Shown: one piece after another, positions 31,587 through 39,613 of the stretch
Layout of the letters: each line of letters opens with the position of its first letter
Position numbering within the stretch: the stretch's first letter is position 1
Assembly (NCBI RefSeq): GCF_901212495.1
Contig: NZ_CAAKNY010000076.1
Span: 1-52,761 of the forward strand
Direction: 5' to 3'
Source of the DNA: Collinsella aerofaciens
Lineage (GTDB): Bacteria > Actinomycetota > Coriobacteriia > Coriobacteriales > Coriobacteriaceae
Length of the DNA stretch: 52,761 nucleotides
The notes under the pieces: model-generated
Told to the model about the DNA's origin: nothing
The model's database searches: none
What the model saw: only the letters and a program-made list of their open reading frames with translations
Position numbers and translations under genes: made by a program

Positions 31587-32401
31587 TGGCCATGACACGA
31601 CTCTCCGACCCGACGCCGCGCATGACTCTCTCGCGGGCCCTGCTCTCCGAGGGCCTGCGCCTGGCGCGCTCCCCGCTCACGGCGGTGCACCTCGTCTGCG
31701 GCCTGGCAGCCGGTCTTGCCTGCGGTGAGTACTTCTCAGTAGCCCGATGGGACCCGGCGCTGGGCGCGGACGCCTACGTCCAATTCCTCGGCGCCCTCAT
31801 GCCGCTCATGTCCGCCATCGTCTGCGGGCTCGCCGTGGACGAGGAGCGCGCTGCCGGGCGCCTCGCCAACCTCACGGCGGTCCCCTCGCGCGGGCGTGCC
31901 GTCGCGGCGAAGCTGCTCGCCCTTGTGGCGCTCGGCGCCGCCGCGCTGGCCGTGGCGCTCGGCGTGTTCGGGGCCGTGCTCGCCGTTGCCGGACGCCTGC
32001 CGCTCGGGCCCGCTCCGCTTGCGGCCGCCTGGGCGGGCATCGTGCTGGGCAGCCTGCCCCTCTACGCGCTGGGGCTCTGGGTGGCCCTGCGCCTCGGCCG
32101 CAACGTCGCCATCGGCGCCGGCGCGGCGGGGGGGCTCCTCGCGTTCTTCTCGGTGGGCGGACTTGCGCACGGCCTCATGACCGGCGAGCTCACCGGTGCC
32201 CTGGTGACGCCCCTGAGCTGGGTGCCGCTCGCCTGGCCCGCGCGCCTGGGGTCACTCGGGGTGGAGGCCTTCATCGACGCCGCACGCGCGGCGGGCCCTC
32301 TCCTCACGACTGCGCTCGCTAGCCTCGTGCTCACCCTGGCAGCCGACGCCGTCCTTCTCGTGTGGTTCTGCCGCTTCGAGGACGGGAGTGTAGATGCGTA
32401 G
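31586..32401 (+). CDS. LanG-like ABC permease
   Basis: 271-residue membrane protein with six hydrophobic segments rich in Ala, Leu and Gly (AVHLVCGLAAGLACG, LLALVALGAAALAVALGVFGAVLAV, IVLGSLPLYALGLWVAL, AAGGLLAFFSVGGLAHGL, LASLVLTLAADAVLLVWF). It is the second permease of the presumed LanFEG transporter. The start ATG 31586 overlaps the preceding stop, with GGAGAGG at 31578-31583; the open frame extends far upstream antisense-free but overlapping the first permease, so the longer form is rejected. The stop overlaps the following small gene by 8 nt. Confidence 0.8.
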   Translation: MAMTRLSDPTPRMTLSRALLSEGLRLARSPLTAVHLVCGLAAGLACGEYFSVARWDPALGADAYVQFLGALMPLMSAIVCGLAVDEERAAGRLANLTAVPSRGRAVAAKLLALVALGAAALAVALGVFGAVLAVAGRLPLGPAPLAAAWAGIVLGSLPLYALGLWVALRLGRNVAIGAGAAGGLLAFFSVGGLAHGLMTGELTGALVTPLSWVPLAWPARLGSLGVEAFIDAARAAGPLLTTALASLVLTLAADAVLLVWFCRFEDGSVDA

Positions 32402-32795
32402 GAAGCCGCTCACCGCCATGCTCGTCCTCCTCTCCGCAGCGCTCGTCCTGGGCGGGAATGCCCTGCTCGACGCCGGCTGGGGGTCGGCGCTGCGCTCGAT
32501 CGCCGACCGCGTGCTGCCCAACCCTGAGATCGCCATGTGGGCGCCCGCGCCCGAGCCCGGCAGCCACGCGAGCACCTACGCCGACGCCACCGGGGCGGGG
32601 GCAAACTACGTCTACCTGGTGGACGCGGCGGACGACAGAGGCAATGTCCGAGAGCTCCAGCTCATCTTCTTCGGGCGGGAGTCGGACGGCGAGGGCTGGC
32701 TCGAGATTGAGGCGCACGGCGGCTCGGGCGTGCGCTACCGCGCGTGCGACGCGGTCGAGGCACCCGTGGCTGCGCGCAGGGCTCTGGACCGCTGA
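32394..32795 (+). CDS. YxeA-like (DUF1093) small exported protein
   Basis: 133-residue protein with a basic N-terminus and hydrophobic signal/anchor (about 8-26, AMLVLLSAALVLGGNALL). The rest resembles YxeA/DUF1093 proteins: a Tyr-x-Tyr followed by GNVRELQLIFF, WLEIEAHGGSGVRYRACDAVEAPV, matching the family pattern of a small beta-barrel ending in 'V..Y..V..DE.P'. In Bacillus yxeA lies beside the yxdJKLM antimicrobial-peptide sensing module, which supports the call. It starts inside the permease gene end, with GGGAG upstream. The match is by eye and moderate. Confidence 0.65.
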   Translation: MRRKPLTAMLVLLSAALVLGGNALLDAGWGSALRSIADRVLPNPEIAMWAPAPEPGSHASTYADATGAGANYVYLVDAADDRGNVRELQLIFFGRESDGEGWLEIEAHGGSGVRYRACDAVEAPVAARRALDR

Positions 32796-32840
32796 GCGCG
32801 GCGTTAGTACAATTTCGACGAGAGTTTCAGGAGGTCGATC

Positions 32841-33503
32841 ATGGCGAGGATACTGGCAGTGGATGATGAACGGGCGATCCTCGACGCGCTCGCGCGCGTC
32901 CTCGGCCGCGACGGCCATGAGGTCGTCAGGGCGCTGGACCCGACGGCGGTCCCGGGGATGGACCTCTCGCGCTTCGATCTCGTGCTCTGCGACGTCATGA
33001 TGCCGGGGCTCGACGGCTTCGAGCTCGTGCGGCAGATCCGCCCGGACTTCGACGGGCCCATCGTCTTCATGACCGCGCGCGTGGCCGAGGAGGATGCCGT
33101 GGCCGGCTACGGCCTGGGCGCCGACGACTACGTCCGCAAGCCCTTTGGGGCCGCAGAACTGCGCGCCAAGGTCGCGGCCCATCTACGCCGTGAGCGCCGG
33201 CCGCGCTCGCACGCCCTCTCCTTCGGGGAGGTGCGGATCGACCTCGGGGCGCGCGACCTCGCCGTGGGCGGCGAGACCGTGCCGCTCACGCCCACCGAGT
33301 ACGCCATCTGCGAGTACCTCGCGCGCCACCCCGGCCAGGTCATGAGCCGCGCGCAGATACGTGAAGCGGTGCTCGGCTGGGAGAGCGACGCCGACGACGC
33401 GGCCATATCCATGCAGGTCAGCCGCGCCCGGAGGAAACTCTCCGAGGCCGGCGCCGATCCGATCGCGACCGTCTGGGGGATGGGGTACAAATGGCAGCTC
33501 TGA
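32841..33503 (+). CDS. OmpR family response regulator
   Basis: 220-residue two-component regulator. Receiver domain: Asp8-Asp9, phosphoacceptor Asp51 (LVLCDVMMPG), conserved Thr (FMTAR) and Lys (DDYVRKPFG). The C-terminal winged helix (about 125-220) ends VWGMGYKW. CAGGAGGTC precedes ATG 32841. The linked kinase gene begins 13 nt before this stop. Likely target is the ABC operon upstream, by analogy with NisR, BcrR/BceR and YxdJ systems. Confidence 0.93.
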   Translation: MARILAVDDERAILDALARVLGRDGHEVVRALDPTAVPGMDLSRFDLVLCDVMMPGLDGFELVRQIRPDFDGPIVFMTARVAEEDAVAGYGLGADDYVRKPFGAAELRAKVAAHLRRERRPRSHALSFGEVRIDLGARDLAVGGETVPLTPTEYAICEYLARHPGQVMSRAQIREAVLGWESDADDAAISMQVSRARRKLSEAGADPIATVWGMGYKWQL

Positions 33504-34927
33504 AGATCGGGGCGCGAGGTCGCGGGGGCATGCCGCTCTCCTTCGTCATCGCGCGCTACTTCGCCTACGCGTTCGCGGCGGTCGCCACGGCGTGGCTCGC
33601 CTCGTTCATGGTGCTCTTCGTGGCGATCAACGCGGGCTTCGTCTACGAGGCAAGCTGGGGGCCGGCCAATGCGCGCGAGGTCGCGGAGGGCCTGGCACGC
33701 GACGGCGTCTGCGGGCAGCAGGACGTGCCGACGGCGTACCGCTACCTCATCCTGAACAAGGACGGAAACGTGCTGATGACAGACCTCGAGAGCAAGCGGC
33801 TCGAGGACGCGACGGAAATGGCCCGTACGGCACTCGCCGCGGATCCGGGCACAGTGGAGATCGAGGGCGGGGGTTCGGGCCTCACCTACGCCGCGTTCCC
33901 GCTCAAGGGCGGCGGGGCCTGCGCACTCGTCAGCGAGTACCTGCCGCAGTGGGTCTCGCGCGACCTCGCCGGCCTGCTTCCCAACCCGCAGAACCTCATG
34001 CTCGCCGGCGCCACGGCGGGAAGCGCGCTCGCGCTCGCGCTCGTGGCGCGCCGTGCGAGCCGCGTGATCTCGCGCAAGATGGCGCCGCTCGCGGAGGCGG
34101 CGGAGCGCGTCGGCGCGGGGGAGCTCGACTTCACGGTCGGCAGCACCAACGTTCGCGAGGTGAACGACGTCCTCGCAGCGATGGACGCCATGCGGGCCTC
34201 CCTCGCCGAGTCGCTCGAGGCCCGCTGGGCCGCGGAGCGGGGGCAGCGCGAGCAGATGGCGTCACTCGCCCACGACCTCAAGACGCCGCTCACCGTGCTG
34301 CGCGCCAACGCCGACTTCGTGGCGGAGGAGCTGGAAGACGAGAATGACGCCGATCTCTCGGCCGCCGCGCGCGACATAGCCGGCGGTGTCGAAAGGCTCG
34401 ACGGCTACGTGCGCCTGCTCATTGAGGCCTCGCGCGGGTCCGGCGGGGCGGAGAGGGCCCCTATACGGCCGGCCGAGCTCTGCGAGCAGGTTCTCGCCGA
34501 GGCCGCCCAGATCGCCCGGGCGCGAGGCGTGACGCTCGACGCGGCCACGGGCCCCGCTGTCGCGGGCGCTCCCGAGGCCCCGCTCGACCGAACCACCCTG
34601 GCGCGAGCCGCCGCGAACCTCGTGGCCAACGCCGCCGAGCACGCTCGCTCGCGCGTGGCTGTCTCCTGCGACGTCGCGGGCGGGCGCCTCGTCATCGAGG
34701 TCGCCGACGACGGACCGGGCTTTTCTCCCGCCGCCCTCGAACGCGGCTGCGAGCGCCTCTTCACAGACGACTCCTCCCGCTCTTCGCGCGACGGAGGCCG
34801 CCACTACGGGCTCGGCCTCCACGTCGCCTCCGAGGCCGCGAGCGCCCACGGGGGCTCCGTCTCGCTCGCCAACAGCCCCTCGGGCGGCGCGGTGGCCACC
34901 ATCGCGGTCCCCCTGTGCGGGATCTGA
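33491..34927 (+). CDS. Sensor histidine kinase
   Basis: 478-residue kinase partner of the preceding regulator. It has a membrane helix at about 20-47, an extracytoplasmic domain of about 115 residues, a second helix near 167-190, a HAMP-like linker, the phosphoacceptor His261 in SLAHDLKTPLTVL, the N-box NLVANAAEHAR, G1 VADDGPGF and G2 GLGLHVASEAA. The sizeable outer domain suggests direct ligand sensing rather than the short-loop intramembrane type of BceS. It overlaps the regulator gene by 13 nt. A gene remnant and terminator follow. Confidence 0.93.
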   Translation: MAALKIGARGRGGMPLSFVIARYFAYAFAAVATAWLASFMVLFVAINAGFVYEASWGPANAREVAEGLARDGVCGQQDVPTAYRYLILNKDGNVLMTDLESKRLEDATEMARTALAADPGTVEIEGGGSGLTYAAFPLKGGGACALVSEYLPQWVSRDLAGLLPNPQNLMLAGATAGSALALALVARRASRVISRKMAPLAEAAERVGAGELDFTVGSTNVREVNDVLAAMDAMRASLAESLEARWAAERGQREQMASLAHDLKTPLTVLRANADFVAEELEDENDADLSAAARDIAGGVERLDGYVRLLIEASRGSGGAERAPIRPAELCEQVLAEAAQIARARGVTLDAATGPAVAGAPEAPLDRTTLARAAANLVANAAEHARSRVAVSCDVAGGRLVIEVADDGPGFSPAALERGCERLFTDDSSRSSRDGGRHYGLGLHVASEAASAHGGSVSLANSPSGGAVATIAVPLCGI

Positions 34928-34928
34928 C

Positions 34929-34985
34929 GACTTCCTCGATGTCTACCTCGACTGCGATATGTCGCTCGCCGAGGCCGCGACGAGA
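34929..34985 (+). pseudogene. Remnant of a high-GC gene
   Basis: In the frame GAC GAC TTC CTC at 34929 it reads DDFLDVYLDCDMSLAEAAT with nearly all codons ending in C or G, as in the adjacent acquired genes. It has no start codon and then runs into sequence of different composition ending at a stop near 35037. I do not recognise the parent protein. Confidence 0.4.
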
Positions 34986-35037
34986 TGGTGTTGCGTCTGC
35001 TCCGCTTGGTGCTTCTATCTCAAATTTGATCTGATGT

Positions 35038-35071
35038 AAGGCCCGTGCAATCCTGCATGGGCCTTCCTTTT
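35038..35071 (+). terminator. Terminator after the kinase operon
   Basis: AAGGCCCGTGCA (35038-35049) pairs with TGCATGGGCCTT (35054-35065) with one G-T wobble and an ATCC loop, then CCTTTT. Confidence 0.85.
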
Positions 35072-35501
35072 GGCAATTGCTCGACCGATTCGTGGCTTGA
35101 AACACAAATTATCGAGTTAAGGAGACATGGGGTCATGCAGCGGCTCTCAGAGCGCCCGCCGCACTCCCCCGCCAATACCCTGCGGCGTCCTCGTATGTGG
35201 AGCCCATCCCGTTTGGCATATCGTTGCAATCGCCCACTTGTCCACCGATCAAGTGAACTACTGGAATAAATACAGCGACACGCTTGTTCGTTACAGTCGC
35301 TATATCTGCGTAAATCGCCGCGATAAATACAGCCCGTACTCGGCTGCATACCAGCTACGCGTATGTAGATTCATATCGCGTTAATAAATCGGCTCAAGCG
35401 CGTGCAAAACGCACAAGTAGCCGCAAAAGGCGAATATCGCGTAGGTAGATTTTTGGCACCCTGTTGCTTAATCAAAATTAGGCAATTGCTTAAAACAAAA
35501 A

Positions 35502-35526
35502 AGGCCAGGCACTATGTGCCTGGCCT
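35502..35526 (-). terminator. tRNA-Pro terminator
   Basis: AGGCCAGGCAC and GTGCCTGGCCT form a perfect 11-bp stem with a 3-nt loop. On the minus strand it is followed by TTTTTGTTTT (complement of 35492-35501). It lies 10 nt past the tRNA 3' end. Confidence 0.93.
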
Positions 35527-35535
35527 GCAAACTTC

Positions 35536-35612
<77 letters not shown>

Positions 35613-35692
35613 AAGCTTTTGTTTGTTGCTGTGCTCTCGCTCGCAACAGGGAGTATATTAACCCGAAACATTGTCGTTACGCAAGAACTATT

Positions 35693-36904
35693 TTAAATAT
35701 TATGAAGCAAGTCCAAAATTGTATCTGCGAGCTGGGATTTTGTTAGCACAGGAAGTTCTTGCGTACCTGCTGTGCTCACGATCCAAGCCTTGTTGGTATC
35801 AGTTCCAAAGCCCGAATCGGCGCGCGAGACATCGTTGGCGATGATCGCATTGCAGCCCTTGCGGGCCAATTTACGCTTAGCGTACTCCACGACGTTATCG
35901 GTCTCGGCTGCAAAGCCGATCACGCACCGCTCGCCCTTCTGGCGCGAAAGCTCGGCCAAGATGTCAGCCGTCTCGACGAGCTCGATTCGATCCAGGCGCT
36001 CGTTGGCCTTTTTGAGCTTATGGTCCGCCGGGGCCGCCGGCGTGTAGTCGGCGACGGCGGCGGCGCAAATGGCCGCGTCGGCCGTCTGGAAGGCGCTCAG
36101 CGCTGCCTTGAGCATTTCTGAGGCGGTCTGTACGTGCACGCACTCCACACCGCGGGGAACGTCGAGCGATGTCGGTCCCAGCACGAGCGTGACGGCGGCG
36201 CCGCGGCGTGCGGCCTCCCCCGCCAGAGCGATACCCATCTTGCCCGATGAACGGTTGCCGATAAAACGCACGGGATCGATCGGCTCGTGCGTGGGGCCGG
36301 CAGTGATCACGATGCGCTTGCCCGCCAGGTCTTGCGGGACGGGGTTCAGCACCTCACAGACGGCCTCGACGACGTCCTTGGGCTCGCTCATGCGCCCCGT
36401 GTCCACGTCGCCGCAGGCAAGGTAACCGTTGCCGGGTCCCACCACATGGACGCCACGGTCGCGCAACGTTGCCATGTTGGCCTGCGTCGCCGGTGCCTTC
36501 CACATGCCGTTGTTCATAGCGGGTGCGATCACAATGGGTCGCGGCGTGGCGAGCAGCGTGGTGGAGATGAGGTCATCGGCAATGCCGTTGGCCATCTTGG
36601 CGATGATATTGGCCGTCGCGGGCGCCACGATCACCAGATCGGGCTCCTGCGCCAGCGAAATGTGGTGGATGGGGTCGGAGGGATCGTCGAACAGACCTAC
36701 AGCGACGGGCTCGTTGGTGAGCGCACGGAAGGTAAGCGGCCCCACGAACTCGGTGGCATGCTCGCTCATAACGACCTTGACGCGCGCGCCGCGCTTTTGC
36801 AGCAGGCGCACGATATTGCACGACTTATAGGCGGCGATCCCGCCGGTAATGCCCAGCAGGATCGTTTTACCCTCAAGTTGCATTGAATTGTTGGGCGCCG
36901 CCAT
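35693..36904 (-). CDS. coaBC: Bifunctional phosphopantothenoylcysteine decarboxylase / phosphopantothenate-cysteine ligase
   Basis: Two consecutive steps of coenzyme A synthesis. The FMN-dependent CoaC part (about 1-185) shows GITGGIAAYKSCNIVRLL, the His in PIHHISLA and PAMNNGMW; the CoaB ligase part (about 190-403) shows ITAGPTHEPIDPVRFIGNRSSGKMG and the conserved Lys in the DHKLKK segment. Its 403 residues are normal. AAGGAAG precedes ATG 36904, and the gene starts 2 nt after the zinc-ribbon gene stop. Confidence 0.95.
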   Translation of the reverse strand: MAAPNNSMQLEGKTILLGITGGIAAYKSCNIVRLLQKRGARVKVVMSEHATEFVGPLTFRALTNEPVAVGLFDDPSDPIHHISLAQEPDLVIVAPATANIIAKMANGIADDLISTTLLATPRPIVIAPAMNNGMWKAPATQANMATLRDRGVHVVGPGNGYLACGDVDTGRMSEPKDVVEAVCEVLNPVPQDLAGKRIVITAGPTHEPIDPVRFIGNRSSGKMGIALAGEAARRGAAVTLVLGPTSLDVPRGVECVHVQTASEMLKAALSAFQTADAAICAAAVADYTPAAPADHKLKKANERLDRIELVETADILAELSRQKGERCVIGFAAETDNVVEYAKRKLARKGCNAIIANDVSRADSGFGTDTNKAWIVSTAGTQELPVLTKSQLADTILDLLHNI

Positions 36905-36906
36905 CG

Positions 36907-37626
36907 TTAGGCTTCCTTGCTCGGGAGCACCAGCAGGCGGTGGCAGTACGGGCAGTGCGCGATCTCGCTACCGTCGTGGTTGAGGTCGCTCATGGATGAT
37001 GCCTGCAGCGCGGTGTGGCAGATGGTGGGAATGTTGCCCTTGATAGTCTCGACGGCCAGGCCACGGAACTGCTTAAGCAGGCGCTCGTAGTCGGCGAGCA
37101 CATCGGTGGGCAGCGTAGCGGCAAGGGCAATGCGCTCCTTGGTGGCGGCGTCAATCTGAGCCTGGAGGTCGGCAGCCTTGGCACGGGTGGCCTTGGTATC
37201 GGCTTTCACGCCTTCCTCGAACTTGGCGATGATGGCCTGCGCGCGAGTCTCGCGGTCGAGCGCCTCCTTATGGGCGACAACGACATCCTTGCGGGTGTGC
37301 TCGATCTTGTCCAGACGCTTTGCCAGGGTGGCGAGCTCATTCTCCAGGTCCTGCACCTCGCGGTAATCAGAACCGTCGACGTGACGCTTCTTGGCAGCCT
37401 CGATGGCGTTATTGGTCTGAATCTCGGTGGTGTTGAGATCGTCGAGCTCAATGTCCAGATCCTTGCGCTGTGCGTAGAGCTTGGTCATCTCGGACTTGAG
37501 TTTCACATAGGTCTTGCGCTTGGAAGCGAGCTCCTTGAGCTCCGGCATATTGGCAAGTTCGCTCTTGTTGCGCGCGAGCTCCAAATCGATCTGTTGCAGC
37601 TTGAGTAGCGTAGCGCCGGCGCTCAT
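36907..37626 (-). CDS. C4-type zinc-ribbon coiled-coil protein (CT398/DUF164-like)
   Basis: 239-residue protein: a long helical hairpin/coiled coil (about 5-175), then a small C-terminal domain. The family normally ends with two CxxC knuckles. Here the second, HCPYCHRLL, is intact, but the first is degenerate: PTICHTAL keeps only one Cys where CxxC is expected, so zinc binding may be altered (Cys and His could substitute). ATG 37626 has AAAGGAGAG upstream and overlaps the Nif3 stop (ATGA). The family is linked to secretion or chaperone roles; function here is unknown. Confidence 0.8.
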   Translation of the reverse strand: MSAGATLLKLQQIDLELARNKSELANMPELKELASKRKTYVKLKSEMTKLYAQRKDLDIELDDLNTTEIQTNNAIEAAKKRHVDGSDYREVQDLENELATLAKRLDKIEHTRKDVVVAHKEALDRETRAQAIIAKFEEGVKADTKATRAKAADLQAQIDAATKERIALAATLPTDVLADYERLLKQFRGLAVETIKGNIPTICHTALQASSMSDLNHDGSEIAHCPYCHRLLVLPSKEA

Positions 37627-38432
37627 AAGTTCTCTCCTTTTGTCACAGTCCACCATTGGCAAGGGTTCAGTATTTTAATCGCATGACGGGGGTCGACCCC
37701 GGCGTCAACTGCAGAGTTCATCAATATATCAACGAACGACTCCTCGGAGCGGTCGTGGCCGAGTAGGATCACGCCTAGGCCACGTAAGGCAAGGTCCTGC
37801 GCCACGTGGTAGCCGGCTTCTCCAGTCACAATTACATCTGCGCCTGCGGCGATGGCAAGCTCTCCAAAATCGCCGAGGGAGCCGCCCAGAATGGCGACGG
37901 TGCGGCACGGGCGCTCGGCATCGCCCCATACGCGCGGGTCGCTGCCGAAGGCCGTGGCAGCACGTATGGCAAGATCGCGCAGGTTGCAGGCATCGTGGAG
38001 GGTCGCGAGTGCGCCCAGACCGGTGAGCTCAGGCTCGTCCACATGCTCCAGCGAGCTCATGGGCTCTGCGCCCAGCAACTCGCTCAGGCGAACGCGCGCT
38101 TCGTGCGAGCGGTCCAGGTTGGTGTGAAGCGAGATGATGCTCACGCCGCAACGAGCTGCCTCGTACAGCGCGGCGCTGCACTGGGGACGCGCGGGATCGG
38201 CCGGACAAAAGGCCTCGGGCGCCTTGATATAGATGGGATGATGCGTCAGCAGCACGTTGGCGCCGGACTCCAGGGCGCGGTGCACGTTGGCCTCGGTCGC
38301 GTCGAGTGCGCAGGCAACACCGGTGATCTTTGCAGTGGGATCTCCCACAGATAGCCCTACATGATCCCAGCCCTCTGCGTCCGCCTTGGGGTAGCGTGCC
38401 AGCAGCGCATGTTCAAGCTCGGAGACAATCAT
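37623..38432 (-). CDS. Nif3-like dinuclear metal centre protein
   Basis: 269-residue member of the Nif3/YqfO (NIF3, GTP cyclohydrolase 1 type 2-like) family with a dimetal site. Motifs: GWDHVGLSVGD, LLTHHPIYIK (metal His pair), SLHTNLDRS, and the C-terminal VIVTGEAGYHVAQDL. Enzymatic role is unsettled for the family. The ATG at 38432 overlaps the cysteine desulfurase stop, and its own stop overlaps the zinc-ribbon start. A Nif3 plus zinc-ribbon gene pair is common in actinobacteria. Confidence 0.9.
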   Translation of the reverse strand: MIVSELEHALLARYPKADAEGWDHVGLSVGDPTAKITGVACALDATEANVHRALESGANVLLTHHPIYIKAPEAFCPADPARPQCSAALYEAARCGVSIISLHTNLDRSHEARVRLSELLGAEPMSSLEHVDEPELTGLGALATLHDACNLRDLAIRAATAFGSDPRVWGDAERPCRTVAILGGSLGDFGELAIAAGADVIVTGEAGYHVAQDLALRGLGVILLGHDRSEESFVDILMNSAVDAGVDPRHAIKILNPCQWWTVTKGENL

Positions 38433-39607
38433 GCGGCGCCTACGATCGAAAGCAGCGTCTGGGCGAACTCATCTAGGTCGGCAGGGTTCACGCGGTCATC
38501 AAACGAGATGCGCAGTGCGCCTAGCGCCTGCTCGCGACCAATGCCCATGGCGCTGAGCACATGGCTCGGGTCCATGCTGCCGCTCGAGCAAGCCGATCCG
38601 GCCGAAACCTCAAAGCCGGCGGCATCGAGCTTGATGATGAGCTCTTCGGAGTCCATGCCGTCAACGTAGATTGAAACCATGCCTGGCAGACGATCTGCCT
38701 GCGCGTAGTCGCCCATCGTGGCGTGAATGCGAGGATGGGCCGTAAGCGTGGCGTAGAGCTTGTCGGAAAGGGCTTGCAGCTTCGCGCGCTCCTGGGCAAC
38801 GTGGGGCGCCAGCGTGCAGGCGGCAGCGGCAAAAGCCAGCTGCGTGCGCAGATCCTGCGTACCGGCGCGACGGCCGGCTTCCTGTCCACCGCCAAAGATG
38901 CGCGGACGCAGCGGCGTGCGGTTCTTAAGGTAGAGAGCGCCGGATGCCACAGGGCCGCCGATCTTGTGCGCGGCAACGGTCATAGAATCGACGCCTAATT
39001 CGGTGACATCGAGCGGAATATGCAAGTACCCCTGGATGGCATCGGTATGAAACAAGGCGCCGTCAGCATGTGCGGCGGCGGCCAGCTCGCGGATGGGCTG
39101 CACCACGCCGGTCTCGTTGTTGGCGACCATAATGCTCACGAGTGCCACGTCGTCGCCTAGCAGCTCGACAAGCACGGCAGGGTCAATGAAGCCCGCCCGG
39201 CAGGGCTGCACCAGGTCGACGGTAAAGCCGGCGGCACGCAGCAGCGGCAGGTTGTCCAGAATCGAATCGTGCTCGATGGCCGAAACGATGACACGATCGC
39301 GCTTGCGATCGCGCTGACGAGCACCCTCGGCAAGACCGAGTAGCGCCAGCTGGTTGGCCTCGGTGCCGCCGTTGGTAAGGATGATCTCGGACGGGCGAAC
39401 GCGTGCGCCAAAGCTACGGGCGATCTCGCGACGGGCGACTTCCAGGCGTGCGGCGGCCTTGCGGCCAAGCGAGTGCAGTGAGTTGGGGTTGACGCCGGCA
39501 AGCTCGCTGTCGTCATATTCGCGCTGCGCAAGGCGCGCCTCGGCGCGCATGGGCGTCGAGGCGGCATAGTCAAGATTCACGGGTATGCGATTTTGACCTG
39601 CGGTCAT
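38429..39607 (-). CDS. Cysteine desulfurase (NifS/IscS family)
   Basis: PLP enzyme that takes sulfur from cysteine for Fe-S clusters and tRNA thiolation. The 392-residue protein shows LDYAASTPMR, TNGGTEANQLAL, the PLP lysine in AAHKIGGPVASGALY (near 215) and the catalytic Cys in SAGSACSSGS (near 340). The short active-site loop with SACSSG resembles NifS/IscS group I rather than SufS. No IscU or MnmA is adjacent. It is followed without a gap by Nif3. Fe-S enzymes RimO, MiaB, IspH and the DUF512 protein in this window would be clients. Confidence 0.92.
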   Translation of the reverse strand: MTAGQNRIPVNLDYAASTPMRAEARLAQREYDDSELAGVNPNSLHSLGRKAAARLEVARREIARSFGARVRPSEIILTNGGTEANQLALLGLAEGARQRDRKRDRVIVSAIEHDSILDNLPLLRAAGFTVDLVQPCRAGFIDPAVLVELLGDDVALVSIMVANNETGVVQPIRELAAAAHADGALFHTDAIQGYLHIPLDVTELGVDSMTVAAHKIGGPVASGALYLKNRTPLRPRIFGGGQEAGRRAGTQDLRTQLAFAAAACTLAPHVAQERAKLQALSDKLYATLTAHPRIHATMGDYAQADRLPGMVSIYVDGMDSEELIIKLDAAGFEVSAGSACSSGSMDPSHVLSAMGIGREQALGALRISFDDRVNPADLDEFAQTLLSIVGAA

Positions 39608-39613
39608 AAGGGT

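Larger units (their letters stand above)
30000..34985. mobile_element. High-GC acquired block: peptide-immunity ABC and two-component system
   Basis: The genes from 30091 to 34927 use almost only G/C third positions and have higher G+C than both flanks: for example line 30541-30600 has 41 G/C of 60 against 33 of 60 at 24241-24300. The rise starts near 30000 and falls near 34985. No integrase, transposase or terminal repeat is visible, so transfer is inferred from composition and from the self-contained function. Confidence 0.65.
34928..35535. other. Non-coding region right of the high-GC block
   Basis: 608 nt without an intact gene. Positions 34929-34985 look like a fragment of a high-GC gene. 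A terminator lies at 35038-35071. From 35075 to 35500 composition is AT-rich, with short imperfect repeats (ATAAATACAGC at 35266 and 35323; CGCGTAKGTAGATT at 35358 and 35438) but no convincing ribosome site plus frame. The tRNA terminator begins at 35502. Confidence 0.6.

Noticed and set aside
35127..35384. 85-codon frame in the tract before tRNA-Pro
   Set aside because: AAGGAG is only two bases from its ATG, the translation resembles no protein, and composition changes within it; not supported as a gene.
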